From Blastococcus sp. (GTDB lineage: Bacteria; Actinomycetota; Actinomycetes; Mycobacteriales; Geodermatophilaceae), in assembly GCA_025965795.1 (NCBI GenBank), contig JAOPWH010000238.1:1-50523 (forward strand): a stretch of 50,523 nt of DNA, given 5' to 3'. This document shows positions 34,237-42,589 of this stretch, one piece after another (positions within the stretch are counted from its first letter, which is position 1; every line of letters starts with the position of its first letter). The notes under the pieces were generated by a model. It had not been told where the DNA came from. It saw only the letters and a list, made by a program, of their open reading frames with translations, and made no database searches. The position numbers were made by a program, and so were the translations under genes.

Positions 34237-35228
34237 CAGTCCTCCGGCAGGAGCAGCACCTTGCCGACGTGCTCGCTCGCCTCCACGACGCGGTGCGCCT
34301 CCGCGGCTCGCGACATCGGCAGCCGCCGGTCGACGATCGGACGGACGACGCCCCGCTCCACGTCCGGCCACACGTCGTGGCGCACCGCGGCGACGATCTC
34401 GGCCTTGCCGCCGGCCCCCGTCGCGGGGCGGGACCGCAGCGTGGTGGCGTGCACCGAGGCCCGCTTCTGCATCAGCTTCCCGAGGTCGAGCTCCGCCTTC
34501 GTGCCGCCCTGCATGCCGATGCTGACGAGCCGGCCGCCGACGGCGAGGGCGTCGACGTTGCGCGCCAGGTACTTCGCGCCCATGTTGTCCAGGACGACGT
34601 GCACACCGCCGCCCCCGGTCTCCTCCCGCACCCGCTCGACGAAGTCCTCGTCGCGGTAGTTGATGGTCACGTCCGCGCCGAGCTCGCGGCAGACGGCCAG
34701 CTTGGCCGTCGTTCCCGCGGTGGTGAACACCCGTGCGCCGGCGCGGGCGGCCAGCTGGACGGCCATCGTCCCGATGCCGCTGGAACCGCCGTGCACCAGG
34801 AAGTTCTCGCCCTGCTTCAGCCCCGCCAGCAGGAACACGTTCGACCAGACCGTGCAGGTGACCTCGGGCAGCGCGGCGGCGGTGGCGAGCTCCACCCCGG
34901 CCGGCCGGGGGAGCAGCTGCCCCGCAGGGACGGCGACCCGCTCGGCGTAGCCGCCGCCGGACAGCAGTGCGCAGACCTCGTCGCCGACCGACCAGCCGGT
35001 CACTCCCTCGCCGACCTCGCTGATCAGCCCGCTGCACTCGAGGCCGAGGATCTCGCTGGCGCCCTTCGGCGGCGGATAGAAGCCCTGCCGCTGCAGGAGG
35101 TCCGCGCGGTTCACCGCTGTCGCCGCCACGTCGACGATCACCTCGCCCGGGCCGCACTCCGGATCCGGGGCCTCCCCCCAGCCGAGCACGTCAGGGTCAC
35201 CGGGGCCGCTCACCGTCACCGCACGCAT
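34236..35228 (-). CDS. NAD(P)H:quinone oxidoreductase, PIG3 family
   Basis: 330 residues of the zinc-free MDR superfamily. The N-terminal GroES-like domain has VAATAVNRADLLQRQGFYPP and LECSGLISEVGEGV; the nucleotide-binding domain has VHGGSSGIGTMAVQLAARAG (AxGxxG-type loop) and LGADVTINYRDEDF. The QRQGFYPPP and LGLECSG wording is that of the PIG3 (TIGR02824) group, NADPH-dependent quinone reductases. The ATG is preceded by TAGGGT at six bases, so it is likely leaderless. Convergent with the sigma/anti-sigma operon; the last bases meet the lipoprotein stub. Confidence 0.93.
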   Translation of the reverse strand: MRAVTVSGPGDPDVLGWGEAPDPECGPGEVIVDVAATAVNRADLLQRQGFYPPPKGASEILGLECSGLISEVGEGVTGWSVGDEVCALLSGGGYAERVAVPAGQLLPRPAGVELATAAALPEVTCTVWSNVFLLAGLKQGENFLVHGGSSGIGTMAVQLAARAGARVFTTAGTTAKLAVCRELGADVTINYRDEDFVERVREETGGGGVHVVLDNMGAKYLARNVDALAVGGRLVSIGMQGGTKAELDLGKLMQKRASVHATTLRSRPATGAGGKAEIVAAVRHDVWPDVERGVVRPIVDRRLPMSRAAEAHRVVEASEHVGKVLLLPED

Positions 35229-35234
35229 GGCCCG

Positions 35235-35240
35235 ACCCTA
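35235..35240 (-). promoter_or_regulatory. -10 box TAGGGT of the quinone oxidoreductase gene
   Basis: TAGGGT lies six bases before the ATG. Confidence 0.5.
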
Positions 35241-35466
35241 GAAGGCCGCCGTCCTCCCCATCCTTCGCATGCCCGGGGCGGGACCCGGGATGCAGCCACG
35301 GGGAGTCAGCTGTGCTGACACGCGGCTTGGGCGCGCCGAGCGGTGGCCGGCTACGAGACGGCGGGGGATCGATGCGTCGTCGAGATGTCCTGGCGGTGCC
35401 ACGTTGGGTGTGCCCGTCGGCACCTACCGCGGGACCCGCGGCCCGGCGGTCGCCTGGAGGTACGCC

Positions 35467-36327
35467 ATGACCGCCTATCCGCAGGGTCCGGGGAGCGCTC
35501 CGCCGCCACGCTGGCGCGCCGGCCGCATCGTCGCGCTGGTCCTCGGCGTCCTGATCCTCCTGCCGGGACTCGGCCTGCTGGCCGGAGGCGGGGTGCTGCT
35601 CTGGGCGGACAAGGCCGGCCGGGCCGACGACGGGTACCTGATGTCCGGCTCCGACAGCTTCTCGACACCCGGCTACGCCCTCACCAGCGAACGGCTCGAC
35701 CTCGCCACCGGAGCGGACTGGGTGCCCCTCTCGGCGACCCTGGGAACCGCCCGGATCGAGGTGACCAGCTCGAACGACGTCTTCGTCGGGGTCGCGCCGG
35801 TGACGGACGCGAGGGCCTACCTGGACGGCGTGCAGCGGACCGTCGTCGACGATCTCGGAACGGGCTCCGCCGCCGGCGGAGAGACCCTGATCTCCGGGGA
35901 CGCGCCGTCCGGAGCTCCGGGCGACCAGGACATCTGGACCGAGTCGGTCAGCGGATCCGGCACCCAGCAGCTGGACTGGGCCCCGGGCCAGGGCGACTGG
36001 ATGCTCGTCGTGATGAACACCGACGCCTCGGCCGGACTGACCCTGGACGGCCGCATCGGCGCCACCGCGCCCGCCCTCGACGGTCTGGCGTGGGGAGTGC
36101 TGATCACCGGGCTCGTCGTGACGATCATCGGGGGGCTCCTCGTGGCGCTGGCGATCCGCCGTCGTCCCTCGGGAACCGCGCCGTCGTACGGCTACGTGCC
36201 GGCACCCACCCTCGGCGCACCGCGGTACCCGGGAGCGGCGGCGCCGTGGACGCCGCCGGCTCCGGTCGACCGGTCGTCGGCCGCGGACGCCGCCCCGTCG
36301 CCGGTCAGGCACGACCCGTCCGTCTGA
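35467..36327 (+). CDS. membrane protein of unknown function, two helices
   Basis: 286 residues. A short proline-rich cytosolic start (MTAYPQGPGSAPPPRWRAG), a first helix (about 21-45; IVALVLGVLILLPGLGLLAG), a large extracytoplasmic beta-rich domain (about 50-205; LATGADWVPLSATLGTARIE), a second helix (about 213-237; LAWGVLITGLVVTIIGGLLV) and a Pro/Ala-rich cytosolic tail. I know this layout from many uncharacterised actinobacterial proteins but not a function. The start is the ATG with GGAGG 6 nt upstream; a longer open frame upstream looks non-coding. Confidence 0.82.
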   Translation: MTAYPQGPGSAPPPRWRAGRIVALVLGVLILLPGLGLLAGGGVLLWADKAGRADDGYLMSGSDSFSTPGYALTSERLDLATGADWVPLSATLGTARIEVTSSNDVFVGVAPVTDARAYLDGVQRTVVDDLGTGSAAGGETLISGDAPSGAPGDQDIWTESVSGSGTQQLDWAPGQGDWMLVVMNTDASAGLTLDGRIGATAPALDGLAWGVLITGLVVTIIGGLLVALAIRRRPSGTAPSYGYVPAPTLGAPRYPGAAAPWTPPAPVDRSSAADAAPSPVRHDPSV

Positions 36328-36383
36328 GCGGACCCAAGTCGCGCTCAAGTCCCTTCCCAGTGGGCTCCTGCACGGTTCGCGGC

Positions 36384-36980
36384 ATGACCACGACCGCACC
36401 GGCACCTGCCCCGCCGTTCCCTGGCACGCCCCGCCGATCCGGGGAGGCCGAGCCCGACCTCCTCGGCGTGACGATCATCCACCGCGCCATGCGGGCGGCC
36501 ACGCGGCTGCTGGCAGAGGCGGTGGGGAGGATCGCCGAGGGGGAGCCCTGCCCGCGCGAGCGGCAGCGCGCCGCGGAGGCCGAAGAGATCGACCTGGAGC
36601 CCCTCGTCGACGACCACACCGTGCTGGCGACGCTGCTGCGGCGGGCCGATCAGGCGCTGCCGGACTTCGCCCGGGACCCCGCCACCGGTGCCGCGGCCCT
36701 CGCCCCGCTCTTCGCCGAGCTGGCCGACCTCCTCGACGAGCACATCGGCGAGGAAGAGGCGCTCGCCTTCCCGATCATGCGCACGGACGTGTCGGTGGGG
36801 GACTTCGACCGCGTCGAGCGGATGTTCCGGAAGGGCACCTCGGTCGGGCAGCTGGTGTTCCTGCTGCCGTGGATCGCCGACCAGTGCACCCCGGCCGAGC
36901 GGGCCGAGCTGGTCGCCGGGGCGGGCCGTCCGCTCGAACTGCTGCTGCGGGTGACCGAATCCACTCCGCCCTGGCGCTAG
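36384..36980 (+). CDS. hemerythrin-domain-like protein lacking one ligand helix
   Basis: 198 residues. Helix A has TIIHRAMRAATRLLAEAV, helix C DDHTVLATLLRRADQAL and helix D LLDEHIGEEEALAFPIM, as in actinobacterial hemerythrin-like proteins. Between helices A and C the family normally has a helix with an H-x3-E or HHHHTxED ligand cluster; here only about 15 residues (PCPRERQRAAEAEEI) link them, so roughly 30 residues seem deleted in frame. Without those ligands a di-iron centre is unlikely to form. A C-terminal helical extension (about 135-198) remains. The gene overlaps the convergent CoA ligase gene by 4 bp. Confidence 0.72.
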   Translation: MTTTAPAPAPPFPGTPRRSGEAEPDLLGVTIIHRAMRAATRLLAEAVGRIAEGEPCPRERQRAAEAEEIDLEPLVDDHTVLATLLRRADQALPDFARDPATGAAALAPLFAELADLLDEHIGEEEALAFPIMRTDVSVGDFDRVERMFRKGTSVGQLVFLLPWIADQCTPAERAELVAGAGRPLELLLRVTESTPPWR

Positions 36981-38578
36981 AGGCGGGCCTTGAGGTCCTT
37001 GCGCAGGATCTTGCCGGCCGCCGACTTCGGCACCTGGTCGATGAACTCGACGAAGCGGATCTTCTTGTGCGGGGCGACCTTCTCCGCCATGTAGTCCATC
37101 ACCGCCTGCTCGGAGAGCTCCGAGCCCGGGGCGCGGACGACGAAGGCCTTCGGCAGCTCCTCGCCGGTCTCCTTCTCCGGTACGCCGATGACGGCGGCGT
37201 CGGCGATCTCCGGGTGACCGAGCAGCACGGCCTCGAGCTCGGCCGGGGCGACCTGGTAGCCCTTGTACTTGATCAGTTCCTTGACCCGGTCGACGACGGT
37301 GTAGCAGCCGTGCGCGTCGACGACCGCGACGTCGCCGGTGTGCAGCCAGCCGTCGGCGTCCACGGTCTCCTGCGTCGCCTTCTCGTTGTTGAGGTAGCCC
37401 TTCATCACCTGCGGTCCGCGGATCCACAGTTCGCCGCGCTCGCCCTCGGCGGCGTCCTCACCGGTGGACGGGTCGACCAGCCGGCACACGGTGTTGGGGA
37501 TGGCGAATCCGACCGACCCCTTGGGTACCGGGTAGCCCTCGGCGCCGGGAGGCTCGTGTCCCTCGTCGGGCGTGGTGTGCGAGACCGGCGAGAGCTCGGT
37601 CATGCCGTAGCCCTGGGCGACGGTCACCCCGGTGTCGGCGCCCTTGCGCAGCCGCTGCTCGACAGCCTGGGCCAACGACTCGTCCAGCGGTGCGGCACCC
37701 GAGAGGATCGACGTCAGCGACGAGAGGTCGTAGGTATCGACCAGCGGGTGCTTGGCCAGCGCCACGAGGATGGGGGGTGCGACGAACGCCCGGGTGATCT
37801 TGTGGTCCTGGATCGTCCGCAGGAAGTCCTCGAGGTCGAAGCGCGGCAGCGTGACCACGGTCGCGCCCCACGCCAGGCCCTGGTTCATCAGCACCGTCAG
37901 GCCGTAGATGTGGAAGAACGGCAGGACGGCGATGATCCGCTCGTTCTCCTGCAGGTCGATCAGCGCCCGGGTCTGGGCCACGTTGGCCACCAGGTTGCGG
38001 TGGGTGAGCATCACGCCCTTGGGCAGGCCGGTCGTGCCGCTGGAGTAGGGCAGCGTGACCAGGTCGTCGGCCGGGTCGATGTCCACCTGGACAGACGGCG
38101 CGTCGCTGCCGAGCAGCTCGAGCAGGTTGGCATGCCCCTCGGCGCCGTCGAGCACGATGATCTCGTCGAGCGGCGACTTCTCCGCCGCCGCCGACGCCCG
38201 GTCCAGGAACAGCGAGATCGTGATGAGGATCTTCGCGCCGGAGTCCTCGAGCTGGAACGCGATCTCGTCGGGCGTGTACAGCGAGTTGATCGGCGACATC
38301 ACGCAGCCGGCCGCGGCGATCCCGTGGAAGACCACGGGGTACCAGGGGGTGTTCGGGCAGAAGACGGCGACGACGTCGCCCTTGCGCAGGCCTCGCGCGT
38401 GCAGTGCGGCGGCGACGCGGTCGACGTAGGCGGCCAGCTGACCGTGGGTGATGACGTCGCCCTTGAGCCCGTCGATCAGTGCGGGCGCGTCCGGCCGCTC
38501 GCGTCCGGCAGCGAGGACGAACTCGGGTACCGGCAGGTTCGGGATCTCGACATCGGGATACGGGCTGGCCAGCGCCAC
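36977..38578 (-). CDS. 4-coumarate--CoA ligase family acyl-CoA synthetase
   Basis: 533 residues of the ANL adenylating superfamily. Visible motifs are the P-loop-like YSSGTTGLPKGVMLTHRN (about 178-195), GYGMTELSP, the GELWIRGPQVMKGYLNN turn, GWLHTGDVAVVD, the hinge VDRVKELIKYKGYQVAPAEL, and the C-terminal catalytic lysine in PKSAAGKILRKDL. These enzymes activate an aromatic or medium-chain acid to its CoA thioester. The GTG start follows GAGGAGG. The neighbouring PaaI thioesterase and MaoC hydratase suggest acyl-CoA metabolism, but substrate choice is not visible. Confidence 0.94.
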   Translation of the reverse strand: MALASPYPDVEIPNLPVPEFVLAAGRERPDAPALIDGLKGDVITHGQLAAYVDRVAAALHARGLRKGDVVAVFCPNTPWYPVVFHGIAAAGCVMSPINSLYTPDEIAFQLEDSGAKILITISLFLDRASAAAEKSPLDEIIVLDGAEGHANLLELLGSDAPSVQVDIDPADDLVTLPYSSGTTGLPKGVMLTHRNLVANVAQTRALIDLQENERIIAVLPFFHIYGLTVLMNQGLAWGATVVTLPRFDLEDFLRTIQDHKITRAFVAPPILVALAKHPLVDTYDLSSLTSILSGAAPLDESLAQAVEQRLRKGADTGVTVAQGYGMTELSPVSHTTPDEGHEPPGAEGYPVPKGSVGFAIPNTVCRLVDPSTGEDAAEGERGELWIRGPQVMKGYLNNEKATQETVDADGWLHTGDVAVVDAHGCYTVVDRVKELIKYKGYQVAPAELEAVLLGHPEIADAAVIGVPEKETGEELPKAFVVRAPGSELSEQAVMDYMAEKVAPHKKIRFVEFIDQVPKSAAGKILRKDLKARL

Positions 38579-38676
38579 GGGTGCTCCTCCTCGAACGGAT
38601 GTGGCGCCAGTCTCACACTGCCCGGGCCCCGCGCCACAAGGGGGTTACTCACCGGTTCTGCCCGCCCCGCTGAGGG

Positions 38677-39102
38677 TCACCGCGGCCAGAGCACCGACTG
38701 GGTGCAGCGGAACAGTGCGACGGTCTTCCCGGTACCCGCGTTCGTCACGACGGCGTCCCACACCTGCGTCGTCCGCCCGGTGTGGACGTTCGTGGCCACC
38801 GTGGTGATCCGCCCCTCGCGTGCCGTCCCGAGGAAGTTGGACTTGAGCTCGATCGTGGTGAAGCCGGCCGCGCCGTCGGGGAGCAGCGCCCGCGTGGCCA
38901 GGCCGCAGGCGGTGTCGGCCAGGCCGATGACCGTCGCCGCGTGCAGGTACCCGTTGGGCGCGAGCAGGTCGGGGCGCACGTCGAGCGCGGCCTCCAGCCG
39001 GCCGGGCTCGTGCGCGGTGATCGTCACGCCGAGCAGGCCGGGCAGCGTCCCGGGAAGGAGGGCGTTGAGCTCGTCGGCGGTGTGGAACCCCGTGGCGGCC
39101 AT
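38677..39102 (-). CDS. PaaI-type hotdog thioesterase
   Basis: 141 residues. The hotdog fold is seen in LLGVTITAHEPGRLEAALDV, the catalytic-loop pattern PNGYLHAATVIGLADTACGL, and the strand TTIELKSNFLGTAREG. PaaI/YbgC-type thioesterases hydrolyse aryl- or acyl-CoA. The start is the ATG seven bases after TACGTT, probably leaderless; an ATG nine bases upstream lies within that spacer. It is upstream of and on the same strand as the CoA ligase gene (about 100 bp apart), consistent with a shared CoA-ester pathway. Confidence 0.9.
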   Translation of the reverse strand: MAATGFHTADELNALLPGTLPGLLGVTITAHEPGRLEAALDVRPDLLAPNGYLHAATVIGLADTACGLATRALLPDGAAGFTTIELKSNFLGTAREGRITTVATNVHTGRTTQVWDAVVTNAGTGKTVALFRCTQSVLWPR

Positions 39103-39109
39103 GCACTGC

Positions 39110-39115
39110 AACGTA
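39110..39115 (-). promoter_or_regulatory. -10 box TACGTT of the thioesterase gene
   Basis: TACGTT lies seven bases before the chosen ATG. Confidence 0.45.
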
Positions 39116-39150
39116 ACGGGTGCATGGCCGGGAGGAGCGGGGCCCGGAGG

Positions 39151-39193
39151 GTCCCCGACGAGTGGCCGGTGGGGCTCAGTGCAGATCGGGGAC
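39151..39193 (-). terminator. possible hairpin downstream of the VOC gene
   Basis: Arms GTCCCCGA and TCGGGGAC, 8 bp, separated by 27 nt, 40 bp after the stop of the minus-strand VOC gene. The long loop makes this a weak call. Confidence 0.3.
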
Positions 39194-39231
39194 GGTCGCT
39201 GGCCGCGGTGTCGGCCGGTAGGGCGACGATG

Positions 39232-39615
39232 TCATCGCACCGTCTCCCAGAGGCCGACCACGTTGCCCTCGGGGTCGGTGAAGTAGGCGGCGAACCCCAT
39301 GTCACCGACCGGGGCCTTCGGTGAGACGGTCGTGCCGCCCAGGCCGCTGATCTTCTCCAGGGCGGCGTCGATGCTGTCGACGTCGACGACGATCACCGGC
39401 CCCTTCGCGGGGCCGTCGTCCCGCGCCAGCATCCCGCCGTTGATGAACCCGGGCTCGCTCGGACCCTGGTCGCCGCTCGGGCCGGACGTGACCAGCGTGT
39501 ACCCGCCCATCTCGGGCATCGTCACGAGCTGCCAGTCGAAGATCTCCTTGTAGAAGCTGCGCGCCCGGTCCCCGTCGTCGAACGGGATCTCGAAGTGCAC
39601 GACCTTGCCGCTCAT
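39232..39615 (-). CDS. VOC (glyoxalase-fold) family protein
   Basis: 127 residues, two beta-alpha-beta-beta-beta halves. The first half has KVVHFEIPFDDGDRARSFYK then EIFDWQL; the second has IVVDVDSIDAALEKISGLGG and ends in AAYFTDPEGNVVGLWE. The histidine of VVHFEIP and the glutamate of VGLWE stand where VOC metalloenzymes bind metal. Proteins of this type (CFP-30B-like) act as dioxygenases, isomerases or resistance proteins; none can be chosen here. The start taken is the ATG 9 nt after GGAG; an ATG three codons earlier is possible. Confidence 0.9.
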   Translation of the reverse strand: MSGKVVHFEIPFDDGDRARSFYKEIFDWQLVTMPEMGGYTLVTSGPSGDQGPSEPGFINGGMLARDDGPAKGPVIVVDVDSIDAALEKISGLGGTTVSPKAPVGDMGFAAYFTDPEGNVVGLWETVR

Positions 39616-39728
39616 CTCCACCATCTCCGGTCAGTCTGCGGACGGCGGCGACGCTAGACCCGCGGCGCCCTCCCGAGAACCGCCCCGAGCGTGCGGAGAA
39701 GCGGGATTTTCGGTACCAGGAGTGCCTG
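39616..39728. other. intergenic region with the second copy of a short repeat
   Basis: Between folP2 and the VOC gene on the same strand. Holds TCGGTACCAGGAGTGCCTG (39710-39728), one mismatch from the copy at 16851-16869, immediately after the folP2 stop codon. Confidence 0.4.
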
Positions 39729-40589
39729 TCAGGCGAGGCCGCGGACGGTGCGCACCGGCGGCCGCGAGCCCTGGATCGAGGCCACCATGTCCAGCGTCTG
39801 ACGGGTCGCCGCGACGTCGTGCGCCCGGAACACCCGCGCGCCCAGCCACGCGCTCACCGCGGTGGCCGCCAGCGTGCCGGTCAGCCGCTCCTCCAGCGGG
39901 ACATCGAGGGTCTCGCCGACGAAGTCCTTGTTCGACAGCGCCACCAGCACCGGCCACCCCGTGGCGACCAGCTCGTCGAGGCGCCGGGTGGCCTCCAGCG
40001 AATGCCGGGTGTTCTTGCCGAAGTCGTGACCGGGATCGATCAGCACCCGCTCCCGGTCCACCCCCGCTGCCACGGCGGAGTCCGCGAGCGCCGTCGTCCG
40101 TTCCACGATGTCGGCCACGACGTCGTCGTAGGCCACCCGGTGCGGCCGGGTGCGCGGCGGCAGGCCGCCCGCGTGCGTGCAGACCAGACCGGCACCGGCC
40201 TCCGCGGCCACCTCGGCCAGCGCGGGATCCACCCCGCCCCACGCGTCGTTGACGACGTCGGCGCCCGCGGCCAGCGCCTCGCGCGCGACCACCGCCCGCC
40301 AGGTGTCGATCGAGATGGGCAGCGCCGGGTGGGCGGCGCGGATCGCGGCCACGAGATCGACGGTGCGCCGGATCTCCTCCGCGGCGTCGACGTCCTCGCC
40401 CGGGGCCGCCTTGACGCCGCCGACGTCGACCATGTCCGCGCCTTCGGCGACCACCCGGTCGACCCGTTCGACGGCCGCGGCGAGGGAGAAGGTGGCGCCG
40501 CGGTCGTAGAAGGAGTCGGGCGTGCGGTTGACGATCGCCATGACCACGAACCGGCCGTCCGGCACGTCGAGGGTGCCCAGTCGGAGCAA
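39729..40589 (-). CDS. folP2: dihydropteroate-synthase homologue, FolP2 type
   Basis: 286 residues of the pterin-binding barrel. The first motif reads VMAIVNRTPDSFYDRGATF, where true DHPS (FolP1) has a GVLNVTxDSFSDGG pattern. Other segments are MVDVGGVKAAPGEDVD, ISIDTWRAVVAREALAAGAD, VNDAWGGVDPALAEVAAEAG, LIDPGHDFGKNTRHSLEATR and the C-terminus MVASIQGSRPP followed by RTVRGLA. These match the mycobacterial FolP2 paralogue, which lacks DHPS activity, more than FolP1. So it is probably not the folate enzyme or the sulfonamide target. Start is a TTG with GGAAGG upstream. Divergent from the MaoC gene. Confidence 0.9.
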   Translation of the reverse strand: MLRLGTLDVPDGRFVVMAIVNRTPDSFYDRGATFSLAAAVERVDRVVAEGADMVDVGGVKAAPGEDVDAAEEIRRTVDLVAAIRAAHPALPISIDTWRAVVAREALAAGADVVNDAWGGVDPALAEVAAEAGAGLVCTHAGGLPPRTRPHRVAYDDVVADIVERTTALADSAVAAGVDRERVLIDPGHDFGKNTRHSLEATRRLDELVATGWPVLVALSNKDFVGETLDVPLEERLTGTLAATAVSAWLGARVFRAHDVAATRQTLDMVASIQGSRPPVRTVRGLA

Positions 40590-40651
40590 CGTCGTCCTTC
40601 CGTCCGGATGTGGTGGAGTTCGCCAACCTAGTTCTACCGAAGGAGGGCTCC

Positions 40652-41113
40652 ATGGCGGCGACGACGGCCGAGGGCATCGAGGGCGTGCAGGGCCTGGTCG
40701 GGCAGCACCTCGGCCACAGCGACTGGGTGGAGATCACCCAGGAGCAGGTGAACCAGTTCGCCGAGGCGACCGGGGACCACCAGTGGATCCACGTCGACCC
40801 CGAGCGGGCGAAGAAGGAGAGCCCGTTCGGCGGGCCGATCGCGCACGGCTACCTGACCCTGTCGCTGATCCCGTCGCTGATTCCGCAGATCGTGGAGATC
40901 GAGGGCTTCCGGATGGGCGTCAACTACGGCACCGAGAAGGTGCGGTTCCCGTCGCCGGTGCCCGTGGGCAGCCGGGTGCGCGCGGGCGCGACCCTGGAGT
41001 CGGCGACCCCGTTCGACGGCGGCATCACCATGAACCTCGGCGTCACGATCGAGATCGAGGGCGGCAGCAAGCCCGCGATGGTGGCCACCGTCGTCTACCG
41101 CCGGTACTTGTAG
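40652..41113 (+). CDS. MaoC-family (R)-specific enoyl-CoA hydratase
   Basis: 153 residues, single hotdog domain. The hydratase-2 signature is FAEATGDHQWIHVDPERAKK with the catalytic aspartate and histidine, followed by SPFGGPIAHGYLTLSLIPSL. Further on are MGVNYGTEKVRFPSPVPVGS and VRAGATLES. These enzymes hydrate enoyl-CoA thioesters in side-chain oxidation or fatty-acid supply. The ATG has AAGGAGGG 5 nt upstream. It is divergent from folP2 (62 bp) and ends at a strong convergent terminator. Confidence 0.94.
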   Translation: MAATTAEGIEGVQGLVGQHLGHSDWVEITQEQVNQFAEATGDHQWIHVDPERAKKESPFGGPIAHGYLTLSLIPSLIPQIVEIEGFRMGVNYGTEKVRFPSPVPVGSRVRAGATLESATPFDGGITMNLGVTIEIEGGSKPAMVATVVYRRYL

Positions 41114-41154
41114 TGGAGCGGGAGAGCGCGGAAAACGCGTCCCTCCCACTCCAC
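41113..41154. terminator. bidirectional hairpin between the MaoC and serine hydrolase genes
   Basis: GTGGAGCGGGAG pairs with CTCCCACTCCAC (12 bp with one G-U type mismatch), and an inner CGCG-GAAAA-CGCG adds four pairs. The left arm starts on the last base of the MaoC stop codon, and the right arm ends 1 nt before the serine hydrolase stop. Confidence 0.75.
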
Positions 41155-41155
41155 G

Positions 41156-42412
41156 TCAGTCGACGAGGGCCTGGTTGACCAGCTGCCGCAGGTGGTTGCG
41201 GATCGGCAGGGTGCTGGAGGGGAGCAGCTGCGTGTAGAAGCTGACGGTCAGGTCCTCGACCGGGTCGACGTAGAACGCCGTCGACGCCGCGCCGCCCCAG
41301 CTGTAGTCGCCGCGGCTGGCGACGACGCCGTAGCGCGCCGGGTCGATGACCATCGAGAACCCCAGCCCGAAGCCGACGCCACGCAGCGGGGTCTCGGCGA
41401 ACAGCGGCCGGCCGAACGTCTCGAGGTCGGTGTCGCCGGGCAGCTGGTTGGTCACCATGTAGGCGATCGTCCGTGAGCCCAGGAGCCGTCCGCCGTCGTA
41501 GGAGCCACCGCGGCGCAGCATCTCGATGAAGCGCAGGTAGTCGGGCGCCGTGGAGACCAGCCCACCGCCGCCGGACAGGAACGCCGGCTTGCTGTGCGCG
41601 GCGGCGTCGAACGGCTCGCTGAACATCATCCCGGACGACGGACCACCCGGCGTGCCCGGTGTGGCGAGGTAGAGCCGAGCCAGTGACTCGACGTCGTCAC
41701 CTTCCCGGAGGCCGAAGGAGGTGTCGGTCATGCCGAGCGGCGCGAAGATCCGAGACGAGAAGAACTCGTCCAGCGGCCGGCCCGAGATCACCTCGACGAG
41801 CCGGCCCAGGACGTCGGTGGAGACGCCGTAGTTCCAGTCGGTGCCTGGCTGGAACACCAGCGGCATCGATGCCCACTGCCGGCAGACCTCGGCCGAGTCG
41901 GCGCCGGGCGGGGTTCCCCACTCGTGACCCGCGGCCCGGTACATGGCGTCGACGGGATGGGAGTGGTGGAAGCCGTACGTCAGGCCGGACATGTGCGTGA
42001 GCAGGTGCTTCACCCGGATCGGCTCGACGGCCGGCACCGTCACCGGCTTCATGGTCGACCCGGCGACGTAGACGCGGGGCTCGGCGAACTCGGGCAGCCA
42101 CTTCGAGATCGGGTCGCCCAGCTCGAAGGCACCCTCCTCGTACAGCGACATCGCCGCGACCGAGGTGACCGGCTTGGTCATCGAATAGATGCGCCAGCGG
42201 GTGTCGTCCTCCACCGGCAGCCCGGCCTCGACGTTGCGCATGCCGTAGCGGCCGACGTGCACCAGGTGCCCGCGTCGCGCGACAGTGACGAGGAAGCCCG
42301 GCAACTGGCCGTCGTCCACCCAGCGCGCCAGCCGGCGGTCGAGGCGCTCCAGTCGGGCGGCGTCGACGCCGACCTCCGCGGGATCTGTGTCGAGCTTGAG
42401 CTCACTGCCCAC
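41156..42412 (-). CDS. serine hydrolase, beta-lactamase class C / esterase type
   Basis: 418 residues. The SxxK nucleophile motif is IYSMTKPVTS (near residue 80), the second motif is in DWNYGVSTDVLGRLVEVISG (a tyrosine standing for the YxN tyrosine), and the third appears as SWGGAAST in place of KTG. HLLTHMSGLTYGF is the usual class C/EstB segment. There is no signal peptide, so a cytosolic esterase is more likely than a periplasmic beta-lactamase. The start is the GTG 5 nt after GGAGG; the frame stays open for about 55 codons upstream without coding character. Confidence 0.92.
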   Translation of the reverse strand: MGSELKLDTDPAEVGVDAARLERLDRRLARWVDDGQLPGFLVTVARRGHLVHVGRYGMRNVEAGLPVEDDTRWRIYSMTKPVTSVAAMSLYEEGAFELGDPISKWLPEFAEPRVYVAGSTMKPVTVPAVEPIRVKHLLTHMSGLTYGFHHSHPVDAMYRAAGHEWGTPPGADSAEVCRQWASMPLVFQPGTDWNYGVSTDVLGRLVEVISGRPLDEFFSSRIFAPLGMTDTSFGLREGDDVESLARLYLATPGTPGGPSSGMMFSEPFDAAAHSKPAFLSGGGGLVSTAPDYLRFIEMLRRGGSYDGGRLLGSRTIAYMVTNQLPGDTDLETFGRPLFAETPLRGVGFGLGFSMVIDPARYGVVASRGDYSWGGAASTAFYVDPVEDLTVSFYTQLLPSSTLPIRNHLRQLVNQALVD

Positions 42413-42530
42413 CTGGACCTCCACGCCTGGAAACGCCGACCGCCGCCGAGCGGCACCGGACCCGCATCCTGACCCACGGAGCTGTGGGCCGGACCACACG
42501 GGGTCTGGCGGCCGCCCGACGGCGGATACG

Positions 42531-42586
42531 GCCCCCTTGCAGGGGCCCGCCGCGAGCGTGCGAACGGCGGGCGGCAAGGGGGTCCT
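42531..42586 (-). terminator. GC-rich hairpin terminator after the HU gene
   Basis: CCCCCTTGC pairs with GCAAGGGGG and an inner CCCGCCG pairs with CGGCGGG. On the minus strand it begins AAGGACCCCC a few bases after the HU stop codon. A near-identical arrangement follows the acyl-CoA oxidase gene (48996-49053), so this looks like a lineage-typical terminator. No U-tract. Confidence 0.65.
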
Positions 42587-42589
42587 TAC

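Noticed and set aside
33403-35157. Long minus-strand frame spanning the anti-sigma and quinone oxidoreductase genes
   Set aside because: Out of frame with both; no recognisable motifs.
41156-42412. Antibiotic-resistance class C beta-lactamase
   Set aside because: No signal peptide and no KTG motif; an esterase-like cytosolic serine hydrolase is the better call.
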